Shown: positions 43,168-59,167, numbered from the stretch's first letter. The stretch is DNA of 64,000 nucleotides from Thunnus maccoyii (GCF_910596095.1 NC_056538.1:34522922-34586921); one strand, 5' to 3'. Program-made: numbers and translations. Notes: generated from the letters alone by a model not told the origin.

Positions 43168-45892
43168 AAACTTTTACGATTTAATATGAACTTTTTCATT
43201 TTGGATTTTCGGTGTTCCAACTTTCGGCCAATCACAACTCATGTTCAGAAATTGAAAATGTGTTTATTTTTGTACTTGCTGCTATGATTAGTGAATCACA
43301 GTCAGCTGAACCTTCAACAACGTAATAAACTACAAACCATTCAGTGTGAGGCTAATGTTAACTTTTACTATGCTTCATGTTTTATATTGAAGTATTCTTC
43401 TCCTACATGGCTCCCATAGGTTTATACTTTCTGAATGATTGTAAGATTAATACGCTAACTTATATTATCCTTTTACATAAAAAACTGTGTTGTAATGGTT
43501 TGTGAATGAAACTTGAATTTAAATAAAAATAAAAACATACAGGCTCAAAAGCTGCTGTTCATTGTGAATAAAAGAGATTCAAAAGACACCCAGCGACGCT
43601 ACAGTTGGATGCAACAGAACAACAGCTTAATAGTCCAACATGTGGAACAATAATTGTGGAGAAGGAGCTGACAGTCGAGGGAAGTTGGTGTTTTTAAACT
43701 TGCAGGTGTGTGCGGGTCAAAATCTAACCTGAATTTACAGGTAAGAAGAAGAAAAAACTTGAAACCAAACTCAGGCAGGAGCGTAAACACCCAGAGCGAA
43801 GACCTGAAGCTGCTCAGTCGTAACCATGGCGACAGCATGGATGCAGAGAGCTAATTGGCCTGTTAGTGAAGCCGGCTGGAGCCTCCAGAGTGTCCGAGTG
43901 TCCACACAGACGTCTCTGGGGTTCGATGGAAAGAGCTGCTGGAGCTCCGCCGAGGCTCATTACTGCGACAGATACAGTAAACATGATGACATCACACAGG
44001 GACAATGCAACATGATTCATGAAATGACCTGCAGAGGAAATAAAGTTATAACAACTCACCTTTAAAGAATAAAGTTTTACAGGTTTGGTTGAGGCTGTTT
44101 TTACCTGAACAGGTGATTTCTGAGGTTATTACGACCTCCTGCTGAATGAAATCTGCAGACATTTACTGTAACCTTTTATTTTACAGCTCCTTTAATGTTA
44201 TACTAATAAATGGTGCAAATTATAAGAAAAAACTGGAGTGTTGGTTTAGTTGGTAACTGCTGACTCATTATATTTGGGTTCATATTTGTCAATCTGCAAA
44301 AACTCTTGATAAATTAAACGCTTCACAACTATTTAACTTACAGAAAATGTTCAGTTTTGTGTTCCAAACAGTAAACCAGTTAAATCTCCTGACAGTACCT
44401 GCTGTGTTCATTCTGAGGACATTTCTCTGAAAGGATTATATGATTCAGTTCATATAAATGTGCTCATTATAGAGTTTTTTTTTTACAACCTAATATGTTC
44501 AGATATGCTGTAGTTTGACACACAAAACTACAAACTAGGTATTTGCGGTTTGTTAAACAATTATTAAGGGTCTAATTTATTAAGAATTTTTGCAAATTAA
44601 CAACTATATATGAACCCAAATATAACAGATGGCACATACAGACTAAACCAACCACTTCTTTCTGTTTTTTCTTATAATTTATACCACATTGCACCAACCT
44701 TTCTGTAAAATGTCTTAAAAGTTCACTATTACATACCTGCAAATTACTTATAAAACAGGAAAATAACAACATAAATGTGTTTACATCAAGTACAGAGAGA
44801 AATAAAACATGAAGAGGTTCCTTCATGTTAAATGTGTTTGACTTGTTCCTATAATCACTGTCATTTATTTAGATTTACTGTATTTATCACCTGAGGGAGA
44901 GTTTAGTGAATAAAGTAACTAAAGCATTAAACCAACATTAATGAGCTTCTGACAACACAGTCTCAGCGCAAAGTCCATTTAGTAGCTGTTCTGGAGCTTT
45001 TGATCATATCAACCAGGGTCTGAAAGTCTTGTTCCACCTACTGCACCAACAATAAAACCTTCTGTACTGTGCAAGAAGAAAAAAAAACACATTTCTAACA
45101 TATTTAATATCTGTGAATCAAATTCCAAAAATACAAAATATCATTTAACAGCAGAAATCTTGTAGACGACTTATTTCTCTAAAATAAGCTCGTCTTCGGT
45201 TCCCTTGTCAGAACTTTTTCTCATGTTTGATGAGTATTTGTATAAAACAACAAACAGCTGATGTTCCAGTTGGTTTCACCTGCTTGTTTTTTTAAATTGT
45301 TCCTCACATTGTCCGTTTAGCTCTTTACGTTTTCTCCAGTAGTGATTGAGACCACATGATCAGAGCTGGTACTACACTCGGGTCCAGTCAGGGGTATCGA
45401 ACATACTGACATACAGGTTCCTGAGAACCAAGTGGACCCGTGAAGACCTCTAGTCTACTTTGATGGTTTCCAGAAGGAAAGAACAAATCTCACACAATCA
45501 TTATAAAAAGGATATTTAATATCTATGTTTCAGATATTTTATTTATTTAATATTTATTTGTATATGGACAAGTATATAACAGGACCTAGCGCCACATACC
45601 ACAGCGTTTATTGTATAGACCAGCTTACAATGTCCGTCCCCAGATGAGTATAATACATATGAAACTGCACAAGACTCAACAACACATATGCAGACGTTAC
45701 AACACGAACTCACAACAAAGTACATAAAAAAACAGCAGATATGCAATATTATTAATATCGATCTCATCAAAAAGAAGAGTTTTAATATTAAGAAATAGAG
45801 CTGAAGTTTGGACTTTCTCTTCTTAAAAAAATGACTCAAAACAAATAATAATATCAAATATTTATATCGTATATCAAAATAGTTGGCGATCA
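43168..45892. other. Gene-poor DNA
   Basis: No supported gene. A GC-richer patch at about 43590-44050 has short frames on both strands but no domain, no convincing splice pattern and no repeat match I can name. Confidence 0.5.
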
Positions 45893-45944
45893 ATTTAACA
45901 GTTGGCAGCTAATCAATTAAACGACTAATCGTTGCAGCTCTATA
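45893..45944. mobile_element. hAT-type terminal fragment
   Basis: Reads inward from the right AGAGCTGCAACGATTAGTCG, a typical teleost hAT terminal sequence. The other end was not located with confidence. Confidence 0.5.
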
Positions 45945-46247
45945 TGAATATGTTATACCGCTGACCTAATGAATTTGCCAGAAAGTGACCCATGTTTGCT
46001 GAACCCACCCTAAGTAATTTAACTCTAAATTCATGTTAATATTTTTATTATAAAATAATCAAACACGCTGCTAGCTTGGCCATGTTGGTCACATGACCCT
46101 CATTTGGCGCGTGTCTTGACCAGGCTAGCATAAAAATGCTAAAGTTAAAGCTAGCTTCAGCTCTTCCCTCTTTAAACAAACAGCTGCTGGATGTTTGGGA
46201 AACGTTTCAGACACTGTGGACCGTTAAATAAATCACAGGTGACTCAC

Positions 46248-46288
46248 CTGTCGGCTAAAACACGCATCAGACAGTTTTCAGTCTCCAT
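46248..46288 (-). other. Possible 5' coding exon (very tentative)
   Basis: Minus strand: an ATG with G at +4 opens a 41-base frame METENCLMRVLAD ending at a good GTGAGT donor. No second exon was found, and the surrounding sequence is repeat-rich to the right. It may be chance. Confidence 0.15.
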
Positions 46289-46488
46289 CTTTCAGACGAC
46301 GCGCTGATTTTCCCAGTAAATAGACGGAGGGGGGACTGGGAGAGTGGAGTGTTACCAGTAAACACACAGTTACACCTGACAACATTGGAAGAAGTACTCA
46401 GATCCTTTACTGCAGTAAAAGTACTAATACAGCAATGTAAAAAATACTCCATTACAAGTAAAAGTCCTGCACGAAAAATCCTCCTACA

Positions 46489-47052
46489 GTAAAAGTACAT
46501 AAGTATTATGAACTTGATGTAGTTAAAGTATTGCAGTAAAAGTACATAAGTATTATGAACTTGATGTAGTTAAAGTATTGCAGTAAAAGTACATAAGTAT
46601 TATGAGCTTGATGTAGTTAAAGTATCGCAGTAAAAGTACATAAGTATTATGAGCTTGATGTAGTTAAAGTATTGCAGTAAAAGTACATAAGTATTATGAG
46701 CTTGATGTAGTTAAAGTATCGCAGTAAAAGTACATAAGTATTATGAGCTTGATGTAGTTAAAGTATTGCAGTAAAAGTACATAAGTATTATGAGCTTGAT
46801 GTAGTTAAAGTATTGCAGTAAAAGTACATAAGTATTATGAGCTTGATGTAGTTAAAGTATTGCAGTAAAAGTACATAAGTATTATGAGCTTGACGTAGTT
46901 AAAGTATTGCAGTAAAAGTACATAAGTATTATGAGCTTGATGTAGTTAAAGTATCGCAGTAAAAGTACATAAGTATTATGAGCTTGATGTAGTTAAAGTA
47001 TTGCAGTAAAAGTACATAAGTATTATGAGCTTGATGTAGTTAAAGTATTGCA
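46489..47052. repeat. 47-bp minisatellite, exactly 12 copies
   Basis: The unit runs from GTAAAAGTACATAAGTATTA to ATGTAGTTAAAGTATTGCA. 564 bp equals 12 x 47. Copies differ only at a few positions (GAACTTG/GAGCTTG, ATTGC/ATCGC, GATG/GACG). The paralogous element at 58866 has three copies. Confidence 0.95.
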
Positions 47053-47213
47053 GTAAAAGTAGTGGTTTGGTCCCTCTGACTGATATATTATTATATATGA
47101 CATCATTAGATTATTAATAGTGAAGCATCAGTGTTAGAGCAGCATGTTACTGTTGTAGCTGCTGGAGGTGGAGCTAGTTTACACTACTTTATATACAGTT
47201 AGCTAGTTTAGTC

Positions 47214-47340
47214 CAGTGGTTCCCAACCTAGGGGTCGGGCCCCTCCAAAGGGTCAGCAGATAAATCTGAGGGGTCGTGAGATGATTAATGGGAGAGGAAA
47301 GAAGAAAAAACAAAGTTCTGATACACAAATCTGTTTTCAG
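47214..47340. mobile_element. Left part of a hAT MITE (truncated)
   Basis: Starts CAGTGGTTCCCAACC and matches 59168-59295, then diverges. The right end seen in the other copy is missing. Confidence 0.65.
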
Positions 47341-48340
47341 TTTTTTTCAGCTTATTTCTGCCGTTTTCCCCATAGCTTCATCTTATGATCATGTAAATGA
47401 AACAAGATGCGTCATCAAAATTTTACACTTTGCAGGGAAAAAAGAGGGATTTTAATTAAAAAAAAAAATACACAAAAATATTGTTTTTTACACACATTGA
47501 TCATTTAACAGGGAAACAGGATTTTTCATTTCAGTCTGTAATTGATTCCTAAAAAGAGAAAAACGATTAAAGTTATGTCGAATTGTTTCCAGTATAAATC
47601 AACATGTTTCAGGGCGTTTTCAGTGATGGCTGTTTATTTTGAAATAAAACAGAATGAAGCAGATTACTGCAAATGACAGAAATAAAGCCTACTGGTTCAT
47701 GTTTTGACTCATGATTTGTACAACTCAATAACACTCAGAATGACTTGATAAGAATGACAGTGAGATTTATTGCAGGATGAAAGAAGGTTTTTCACATCAA
47801 CAATCAGCAAAACATTTTATTTTAAGATCAGCTGACAAACACACAAATTCCAGTCTTAAATTATATAATACAAACCTGTAGATGGTCAAAAGATTCATCA
47901 TCCTCACTGTGGATCAAATAAGGGTTGGATTTGTTTTACTTGTTTACTTTTGGCAGGTGAATCCCGTTAAAAGGGCAGGAAGAGGAACATAAACTATAAA
48001 ATGACCACATGAGGGCGCCAGCAGCACACAAGTCAACTGTTAATTAGAAGCCTGTGAGCACAGCTGATGATCTATAGCAACACGTTTCTGTGGATCACTG
48101 ACACATATTATAAAACAATACTTGTTACCTCCATTACACGACTGTGACGTCAGTAAGATTCACTCTGTTTAATGAGTGGGTGAAGGTGTGTAAAGGCCTT
48201 AACTCCAACTCACTGATATTGAATGATTTATCATCAGCATCTGAAGGTTTGAACATAGATATATCACCTTAAATGACTCCAGTTTTATGAGTACATGCAG
48301 CACTCTAATTCAAGTCAGTCTTAAACCAACAGTCTTCTTG
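47341..48340. other. No gene seen
   Basis: AT-rich spacer with A-runs near 47458. Nothing supported. Confidence 0.6.
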
Positions 48341-48817
48341 CTGTAATCATTCCTCCTGTTCATACTGACCATTAGAAGATCCCTTCATAATGACCTTACA
48401 ATGGAAGTGATGGAGGACAAAATCCACAGTCCTCCTTCTGTGCAAAAATGTATTTAAAAGTTGATCTGAAGCTAATATGAAGCTTCCAAATGAGTCAAAT
48501 CAAGTAGATATCTTTCAACGTTACAGTCTTTTTAGTGCCAAAGTTCCTCTTTTTGTTATTATACTTCCACCTGCAGCTCAACAGGGAAACACTGTCCGAG
48601 GAAACACAAAGAGGGAATTTGATGCTAAAAAGACTGTAAATGTGTCAGATATCCACTTGATATGACTAACTCAGACTGATGAAGCTGAATAGAAGCTTCA
48701 CACAGACTTTTAAATGACTGTGTGGACACACTGTGGATTTTGGCCTCCATCACTTCCATTGAAAGAACATTTGAAGGATCTTTTAATATCCAGTATGAAC
48801 AGGAGGAATGATTACAG
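48341..48817. mobile_element. Foldback (long inverted repeat) element
   Basis: The left arm from CTGTAATCATTCCTCCTG is matched inversely by the right arm ending CAGGAGGAATGATTACAG. Imperfect pairing continues inward through most of each arm (CAGTCTTTTTAG in both; GAAACACTGTCC against GGAAACACAAAG), so nearly the whole 477 bp can fold. It is a MITE-like foldback repeat without coding capacity. The 62-residue frame is a shadow. Confidence 0.8.
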
Positions 48818-49410
48818 ACACCAGCTGCCACACACACATTCTCCCAGTTACCTTTATGCACACAAGAATATAACAACTCATTACCACACCAGCATCAATA
48901 CACTTCAGGTAGGTTAGCCAGGGGCCGTCACAACAAGCCAATGCACAAGTTCATGCTCATTAAGGTATGTAGGACTGCAGCTACAGATTATTTTTATTAC
49001 CAATTTATCTGCCATTTATTTTCCGTTTTGTAATAAAAAAATGGCAGAAAATTGTAAAAGAATTATTATAATTTTCCAGAGCATCAACATTTTACTGTTT
49101 AAGTCTAATTCTTTGCTCCAGAGAGGTCAGAATGGCAGCAATGAGATTTTCTACAAAGAAAAATTACAATGAAACATAACATTTAGGACAAGATCTTCCA
49201 GACCAGAGGTCAAATGCATTTACATGACATCATTGTCAATATGGCAGCAAATGACAAATAGTACAAAGCACTTTTTTTTTTAAAGTCCATGAAATGAACA
49301 GTGCATTGTATCAAAATCTCCTTTTTTCTTCCTGTGAAGAAGATTTTCACTAAATACTAAATAGGATATACATGTGTATTATAAAAATATACCTAAAAAT
49401 ATGTGCAAGT
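48818..49410. other. No gene seen
   Basis: AT-rich spacer to the L1-type fragment. Confidence 0.6.
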
Positions 49411-49770
49411 TTAGATGATGTACAGTGTGATTCCAATCCTGATGTTGAGCCTGTGAGAGCGCCACTCCAAGTCCTTCACTATATCTCTGAGGAGACCGCT
49501 AACCACCTGCAGCTCCTCACATGAAGCTTCCAGCACCGTTATGTGGTTATCAGCAGCCTCGTCCATGTCGTCCATGCGATGTTCAGCTTTGAGGGTTCTT
49601 TTTGAAGAGTAGAAACACATCGTCCCTCCACCGACTTCTTCAAATCATCCACAAGTTTAGAAATTTTGGTGAGCTCAACTCCCTTATTAGTGATGGCAGC
49701 TAATGTAGCCTCGTTGCTAGCAGCAATCTGTATAAACCTGCAAGCAGCTGTCAGAGTGGATGTTTCGTGT
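49411..49770 (-). mobile_element. L1-type LINE ORF1 coiled-coil fragment
   Basis: Minus strand: a helical stretch (LTKISKLVDDLKKSVEG) then, in another frame, MDDMDEAADNHITVLEASCE and DLEWRSHRLNIRI. The last resembles the DLENRSRRNNIRI signature at the end of the coiled coil of L1/Tx1 ORF1 proteins. At least one frame change is visible. It is a short dead fragment with no ORF2. Confidence 0.55.
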
Positions 49771-49777
49771 TTTTCAG

Positions 49778-49842
49778 GGTACGGATACTGGAACGATTAC
49801 AGCTGTAACTACAGGAGATACTTTGTCTGTGCAAATCCGTGA
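49778..49842 (+). pseudogene. Orphan C-type lectin terminal exon
   Basis: After a TTTTTCAG acceptor the frame reads YGYWNDYSCNYRRYFVCANP then TGA. This is the end of a C-type lectin-like domain: WND motif plus the last two conserved cysteines (C..FVC). AATAAA follows at 49924-49929, so it has the form of a real last exon. No upstream exon with WIGL or EPN-type motifs was found in the window, and a LINE fragment lies just upstream, so it is probably a relic. Confidence 0.6.
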
Positions 49843-49923
49843 CGTGATCATCAGCAGCGTCGACATGAAGACCTGATGATCCGTGTTTCAGTCGGATCAG
49901 TTCAAGATTTCTAAATTATCTGC

Positions 49924-49929
49924 AATAAA
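49924..49929 (+). terminator. Polyadenylation signal AATAAA after the lectin exon
   Basis: Canonical hexamer 82 bp beyond the lectin stop codon. Confidence 0.5.
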
Positions 49930-50244
49930 TATGTTTCAGCATCAGGTTGTCTGTTTTCTTTAATATTTATATTCAATATGCAGATCAGAATCTGTTCCAT
50001 GTGGAGCAGATATTTCAGTTATTAAACTGTTTATTAATGAATTTAGGAAAGACAACAGATCACATGATCTATTTGTGTTCATGATACCTTCCAGTATCAT
50101 GTTTCCCGTTGACAGTGTCTCTTGTCTCTTACTGTAAATCTCATTTCATTTTCTTTCTGCTTCCTTCCTCTCGGTCTCATCTTCATCTGAGCTTCTGTCT
50201 GTAGCCACCGAGCAGCTCACTGTATCTGTGTCACAGTGTGGTGG

Positions 50245-51275
50245 ACTCAGGTGGTTCTGGTTTCAGGCTCTGATGGTTCTGGTTTCAGGCTCAGACGGTT
50301 CTGGTTTCAGGCTCTGATAGTTCTGGTTTTAGGCTCAGATGGTTCTGGTTTCAGGCTCTGATAGTTCTGGTTTTAGGCTCTGATAGTTCTGGTTCCAGAC
50401 TCTGATGGTTCTGGTTCCAGACTCTGATAGTTCTGGTTTCAGACTCTGATGGTTCTGGTTTCAGACTCTGATGGTTCTGGTTTCAGAGTCTGATAGCTCT
50501 GGTTTCACACATTGATAGTTCTGGTTCCAGACTCTGATAGTTCTAGTTCCAGACTCTGATGGTTCTGGTTTCAGACTCTGATGGTTCTAGTTTCAGACTC
50601 TGATGGTTCTGATTTCAGACTCTGATAGTTCTGGTTCCAGACTCTGATAGTTCTAGTTTCAGTCTCTGATAGTTCTGGTTCCAGACTCTGATGGTTCTGG
50701 TTTCAGACTCTGATAGTTCTGGTTTCAGTCTCTGATAGTTCTGGTTTCAGTCTCTGATGGTTCTGGTTTCAGGCTCAGATGGTTCTGGTTTCAGGCTCTG
50801 ATAGTTCTGGTTCCAGACTCTGATGGTTCTGGTTCCAGACTGATGGTTCTGGTTGCAGATTCTGATGGTTCTAGTTTCAGACTCTGATGGTTCTGGTTCC
50901 AGATTCTGATGGTTCTAGTTCCAGACTCTGATGGTTCTGGTTTCAGACTCTGATGGTTCTGGTTGCAGATTCTGATGGTTCTAGTTTCAGACTCTGATGG
51001 TTCTGATGGTTCTGGTTTCAGACTCTGATGGTTCTGGTTCCAGATTCTGATGGTTCTGGTTTCAGACTCTGATGGTTCTGGTTTCAGGCTCTGATAGTTC
51101 TGGTTTTAGGCTCTGATGGTTCTGGTTTCAGATTCTGATGGTTCTAGTTTCAGACTCTGATGGTCCTGGTTTCAGATTCTGATGGTTCTGGTTTCAGACT
51201 CTGATAGTTCTAGTTCCAGACTCTGATAGTTCTGGTTCCAGACTCTGATAGTTCTGGTTCCAGACTCTGATAGTC
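50245..51275. repeat. 22-bp minisatellite, about 45 copies
   Basis: The unit TTCTGGTTTCAGACTCTGAT plus GG/AG is repeated over about 1.03 kb, with alternating GGTTTCAG/GGTTCCAG and GATGG/GATAG variants. It ends about 145 bp before the tRNA gene. No coding sense. Confidence 0.93.
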
Positions 51276-51420
51276 TGGTCGTGTTGCGGTGCTGGAAACG
51301 GACGTCGTTGTGTTTAACATGAAGCTGATGTTTAACGGATCGATATTATATTGTAAACCAGAATCTGATTCGTGAATCTCTGACTGACTGGTTCAGACTG
51401 TCGGAGATCAGTATACAGCA

Positions 51421-51492
51421 GCGTTGGTGGTATAGTGGTTAGCATAGCTGCCTTCCAAGCAGTTGACCCGGGTTCGATTCCCGGCCAACGCA
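51421..51492 (+). tRNA. tRNA-Gly (anticodon TCC)
   Basis: A 72-nt cloverleaf. The acceptor stem GCGTTGG pairs with CCAACGC, followed by discriminator A. The D-arm is GTATAGTGGTTAGCA, the anticodon is TCC at 51454-51456 in loop CTTCCAA, and the T-arm is ACCCGGGTTCGATTCCCGG with intact A and B box promoter sequences. CCA is not encoded, as usual in eukaryotes. It decodes GGA/GGG glycine codons. It differs minimally from the vertebrate consensus and looks functional. Confidence 0.97.
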
Positions 51493-53375
51493 GAACTTTT
51501 CCTCCGTGAACATTGACACTGAACACACTGAACACAGCGGGCAGGAAGAGACTCATCATGTTTGGTTCCTTTATGAATGAAAAGTGACACTAAATCTGAC
51601 TTTTAATCAGCGTCTTTTTCGTTTTTTTTCTTTCTTCTCAACTTTATTGACAAAAGTCAAATTCAAAAACAGTAACAGAAGCAAGAAGGAAACAAAGCGC
51701 GGGAATTCAGTTATGAAATAATAAAATAAAAATAATGTTGGGTAAAGATGTGAAAGAAACTTTTTACATTCAATAAAATAAAATAAAAAAAAATCAAGTA
51801 ACAGTAGTCAATAATTTTATATGTTTTTAAAGCTGTTTGGGTATTTGTTGCTTTTTTATTTTGCATCTTGACTCAATTAGAAATCAGGTAAAGTTTCATT
51901 TTATGTTTGTGGAATTTACCAAAAAATTAAAATAGTTGAATTAAAAAGCAAACATTCTCGTCCATTGAGTTATTTTCAAATAAATTAAATCACTATGTAT
52001 TTCTCTTGGTAGCTGTTAGGGGTTTTTTCTTTTAAACTTTATTAATAACTTGAACATAACACGTTATAACTGCAGTTTTGTAAATTAAGTGTACAGATTT
52101 ATGGGCATCAAACAGAGTTACATAAAAGTTCAGTAAAATAAGAAAAAACAAACAAACAAATAAATAAATAAATACAAAGACAAAGGGTTGACAGACGTAC
52201 AGTAGTTATGTACATTTAGTGGTCAGTTTCTGCTGTCTTTTTTTGTGAGTAAATAAAATATTTATGAAAAGTACAAAAAGATGGTTTAGTTTTTCTGAAT
52301 CTTGACATATATAAACAGAATTTACAAAGTATTCTAAAAGTATTTAGGATAACTTTATGTCCTTTATCTTTCAATATGATACCAAACATAATTCCTGTAG
52401 GCAGCAGTTCCTTCATAAAGTCATTAATAAACAGTTTAATAACCGCTCAGAGGAAAAGAACTGAAACAGCTGTTTGTCTTCCACAACAAGAGAACATCAG
52501 ACTGACCTGCTGGATCAACACCAGCCTGCTCTTCATTCATTCATTCATTCATTCATTCATTCATTCATTTTCTTTCTGTCTTTCTTTCTGGGTTACTTGG
52601 TTAATTTACAGCCAACACAAGACACTTTAAAACCTTGTTGGGAAAAGGAGGGAAACAAAAAGCTTTGGATGGACAGTGACACAGAAAGTCTCTCAGTTAA
52701 ACTTTCGTCCAGCAGCATCACTGTTGATACTTCACAGTAGATTTTACATTATTAGAAAAGAAGAGCAAGGATTGGAGTTTATTTACAGTTCACATACCAT
52801 ACAGGCAGTTATTGATAGTTAGCACAGTGAGTTTCATCTCAAAGCAGAGAAAAGGATGAGTGAGAAGTTATTATCAGTCACACAGGAGAAATGTTTGTTA
52901 ACAGCAGTGGAAAGAAGATACAGAACCACTGACAACAATCATCTTTTCAGATTGAAGCTCATCAGCCAGTTTACAGTCGTTCAGACAGCAGAACAGACAT
53001 TTTGATAGAAGTACAACAAACACACAACACAGCACATTTTGGTATCAAGTGATTTAACAGTTAGCTTCAGCAAAACAGAAACCAAGAGCATCATTAAGCA
53101 GAGACCGAAGGAAAGGAGACAAAGGCAAAGGGAGGAAGAGGAGAGGAAGAGGAAGAAACAGGAGAGATGAGACAATAATATTAAGACTTCGATTTACACA
53201 GACTGGACTAAACTACACACTGTTCAGAACACGTAAATATAATACAGACAGATGAATACTGAAGAAACAGGAGGGCATGTTCTGAAATATGAAAAGAATC
53301 TGAAAGATAAAAAATTGATCTAACAATAAATACCGACAATAGAGTCTGATCATCACTCCACACCAGCTGGTGGCG
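51493..53375. other. Gene-poor DNA
   Basis: No supported gene. It includes A/T-rich stretches (51610-52200), an (ATTC)n microsatellite at 52532-52569 and a purine-rich patch at 53095-53170. Confidence 0.55.

Positions 53376-53378
<3 letters not shown>

Positions 53379-53425
<47 letters not shown>
53379..53425. repeat. (AC)n microsatellite
   Basis: About 23 AC units some 230 bp upstream of the POLR2D start codon. Confidence 0.95.
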
Positions 53426-53427
<2 letters not shown>

Positions 53428-53607
53428 GAGGAAGTGGTCGGTTTGTGACTCGGAGATGGTTGTTTGTTTGTGAGGCTGAACTGTGAGCGGGTTGTTCAGA
53501 CTGTTGTTCAGACTGTCGGAGCTTCTCTTCAGGCCGCAGGACTCTCAGGAAGTCAGAGTTTCAGTCTGAGTTTAAGCTGCTGTTTCTGTCCGCCATCTTA
53601 CCGCCGC

Positions 53608-53658
53608 TGCCTGTTAGCTGTTAGCTTGTTAGCTACTAGCTGTTAGCTGTTAGCTGTC
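53608..53658 (+). repeat. TGTTAGC heptamer repeat in POLR2D 5' leader
   Basis: Six or so copies of TGTTAGC/TTGTTAGC/CTACTAGC run up to the start codon ATGGCGG. Confidence 0.8.
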
Positions 53659-57702
<4,044 letters not shown>

Positions 57703-57909
57703 GGACCAGGACCAGGACCAGGATCCACACAGACCTCCACCAGGTCTCTGCAGGGTTTTCATGTCCAGCAGGACTGAACTGAACTGAACTGACTGATCCT
57801 GATCATGTGATCTGATGACATCACTCTGAGGCACCAGGTGTCCCTGAACGCCTCGTCACTCAGGTGGTTTGTTTCCTGACGATCAGCTGATCGTTTCTTC
57901 TTCTGTCAC

Positions 57910-57915
57910 AATAAA
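57910..57915 (+). terminator. POLR2D polyadenylation signal AATAAA
   Basis: Canonical hexamer 207 bp after the POLR2D stop codon, followed by a T-rich GTTTTTTT stretch. Confidence 0.75.
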
Positions 57916-57924
57916 TTGATTTGT

Positions 57925-58528
57925 TTTTTTACATCGTTTCTGTCCAATCACAGCCGAGCTCGTTTCAGTGTTTCACTCACAAACTGCAGATCTGTTTATT
58001 CCAACTCTGCTCTTAGTTCAGTAGTTTTACTAAAAAGAAACCTGATCAATTGATCAGCTGATCTGATCAGTAAACAGATATGAGACCAGTTTGGACTTTG
58101 AACAGCAGCATCTGTTTAATCTCATTTACAGAATTTAACATTTTAAACTTAAATTTTTGTGTAACAGTTGCACAAATACATCATTCAGACAAACTGATGG
58201 AGGATTTAGAAAATAGAGTTAAAAGGATGTTTTTTAAAAACAGTTTTTATCAGGTAGCCACATGTTTCTGGACGTTTCTTTTCATTAAAAAATAGAAAAC
58301 ACCGACTTGAGTTTGTTGTTTTACACCTTTAACTGTCAAACAGAATAATCCCGACATCACTGAAGTATCTAAATCTCTTACTGACAAACAAGAAGCAAAG
58401 AATTTGCTTTTTCTGCCACATTGTGAGTGAAGTTTGCAGGTGTGGAAACATTCAGCTGTTTCCGCTGCAGCTCAGAGGGAAGAAACAAAACGATGAGAGT
58501 GTTTAATGTCTGATTAGTTTGTGGTCGT
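57925..58528. other. Spacer between convergent genes
   Basis: Probable 3' UTR of the DUSP gene on the minus strand. TTTATT at about 57995-58000 and TTTAAT at 58115-58120 would read AATAAA and ATTAAA on that strand. Confidence 0.45.
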
Positions 58529-58742
58529 TCAGATGTTGACGCAGTACGCCGCCGTGGTGTTCGTGTCCTCCAGAGCTTCAGGCAGGGCTCCGCCGGACGT
58601 CATCGCCATCCGGACCGAGTTCCTGCCGAACAGCTTCCTCTCGTAGTCCATCAGCTGCCTCCAGAAACCAGCGTTCGGTCGGATGAACGGCCGCTGCTCC
58701 AGAACCTGTTCATGAGCCCGACGCAGGCTGAGACCCCCAAAC
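58529..58742 (-). CDS. Terminal exon of a DUSP14/18/21-like dual-specificity phosphatase (partial)
   Basis: Minus strand: after a GTTGCAG acceptor the frame reads FGGLSLRRAHEQVLEQRPFI, RPNAGFWRQLMDYERKLFG, then a tail to AAYCVNI and TGA (about 70 codons). The RPNxGFWxQLxxYExxLFG segment is the C-terminal end of the catalytic domain of small atypical dual-specificity phosphatases; DUSP14, DUSP18 and DUSP21 are the nearest by memory. Such enzymes remove phosphate from Ser/Thr and Tyr of protein substrates. The catalytic HCxxGxxRS exon was not found up to 64000, so upstream exons lie beyond a repeat-rich intron or outside the window. The precise paralogue is not settled. Confidence 0.8.
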
Positions 58743-58865
58743 CTGCAACACAGAGACCAGAACCCAGAGCTGGAAGAAGTACTTTACTGCAGTATAAAAT
58801 ACCAATACAGCAACGTAAAGATACTCCATTACAAGTAAAAGTCCTGCAAGAAAAATCCTACTACA

Positions 58866-59006
58866 GTAAAAGTACGTAAGTATTATGAGCTGGATGTAGT
58901 TAAAGTATTGTAGTAAAAGTACATAAGTATTATGAGCTTGATGTAGTTAAAGTATTGCAGTAAAAGTACATAAGTATTATGAGCTTGATGTAGTTAAAGT
59001 ATTGCA
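58866..59006. repeat. 47-bp minisatellite, three copies
   Basis: Same unit as the 12-copy array at 46489; 141 bp equals 3 x 47. Confidence 0.95.
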
Positions 59007-59167
59007 GTAAAAGTAGTGGTTTGGTCCCTCTGACTGATATATTATTATATATGACATCATTAGATTATTAATAGTGAAGCATCAGTGTTAGAGCAGCATG
59101 TTACTGTTGTAGCTGCTGGAGGTGGAGCTAGTTTACACTACTTTATATACAGTTAGCTAGTTTAGTC

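Larger units (their letters stand above)
46383..47340. mobile_element. Transposon-like repeat, copy 1, with 47-bp minisatellite and hAT end
   Basis: It opens with a GGAAGAAGTACTCAGATC stretch common in fish repeats. It then holds a 12-copy minisatellite (46489-47052), a segment GTGGTTTGGTCCCTCTGA onward, and a hAT end at 47214. It aligns with 58775-59298. No transposase is present. Confidence 0.7.

Noticed and set aside
43599-44065. Overlapping frames on both strands in a GC-richer patch
   Set aside because: No domain, no matching splice sites and no conservation evidence available.
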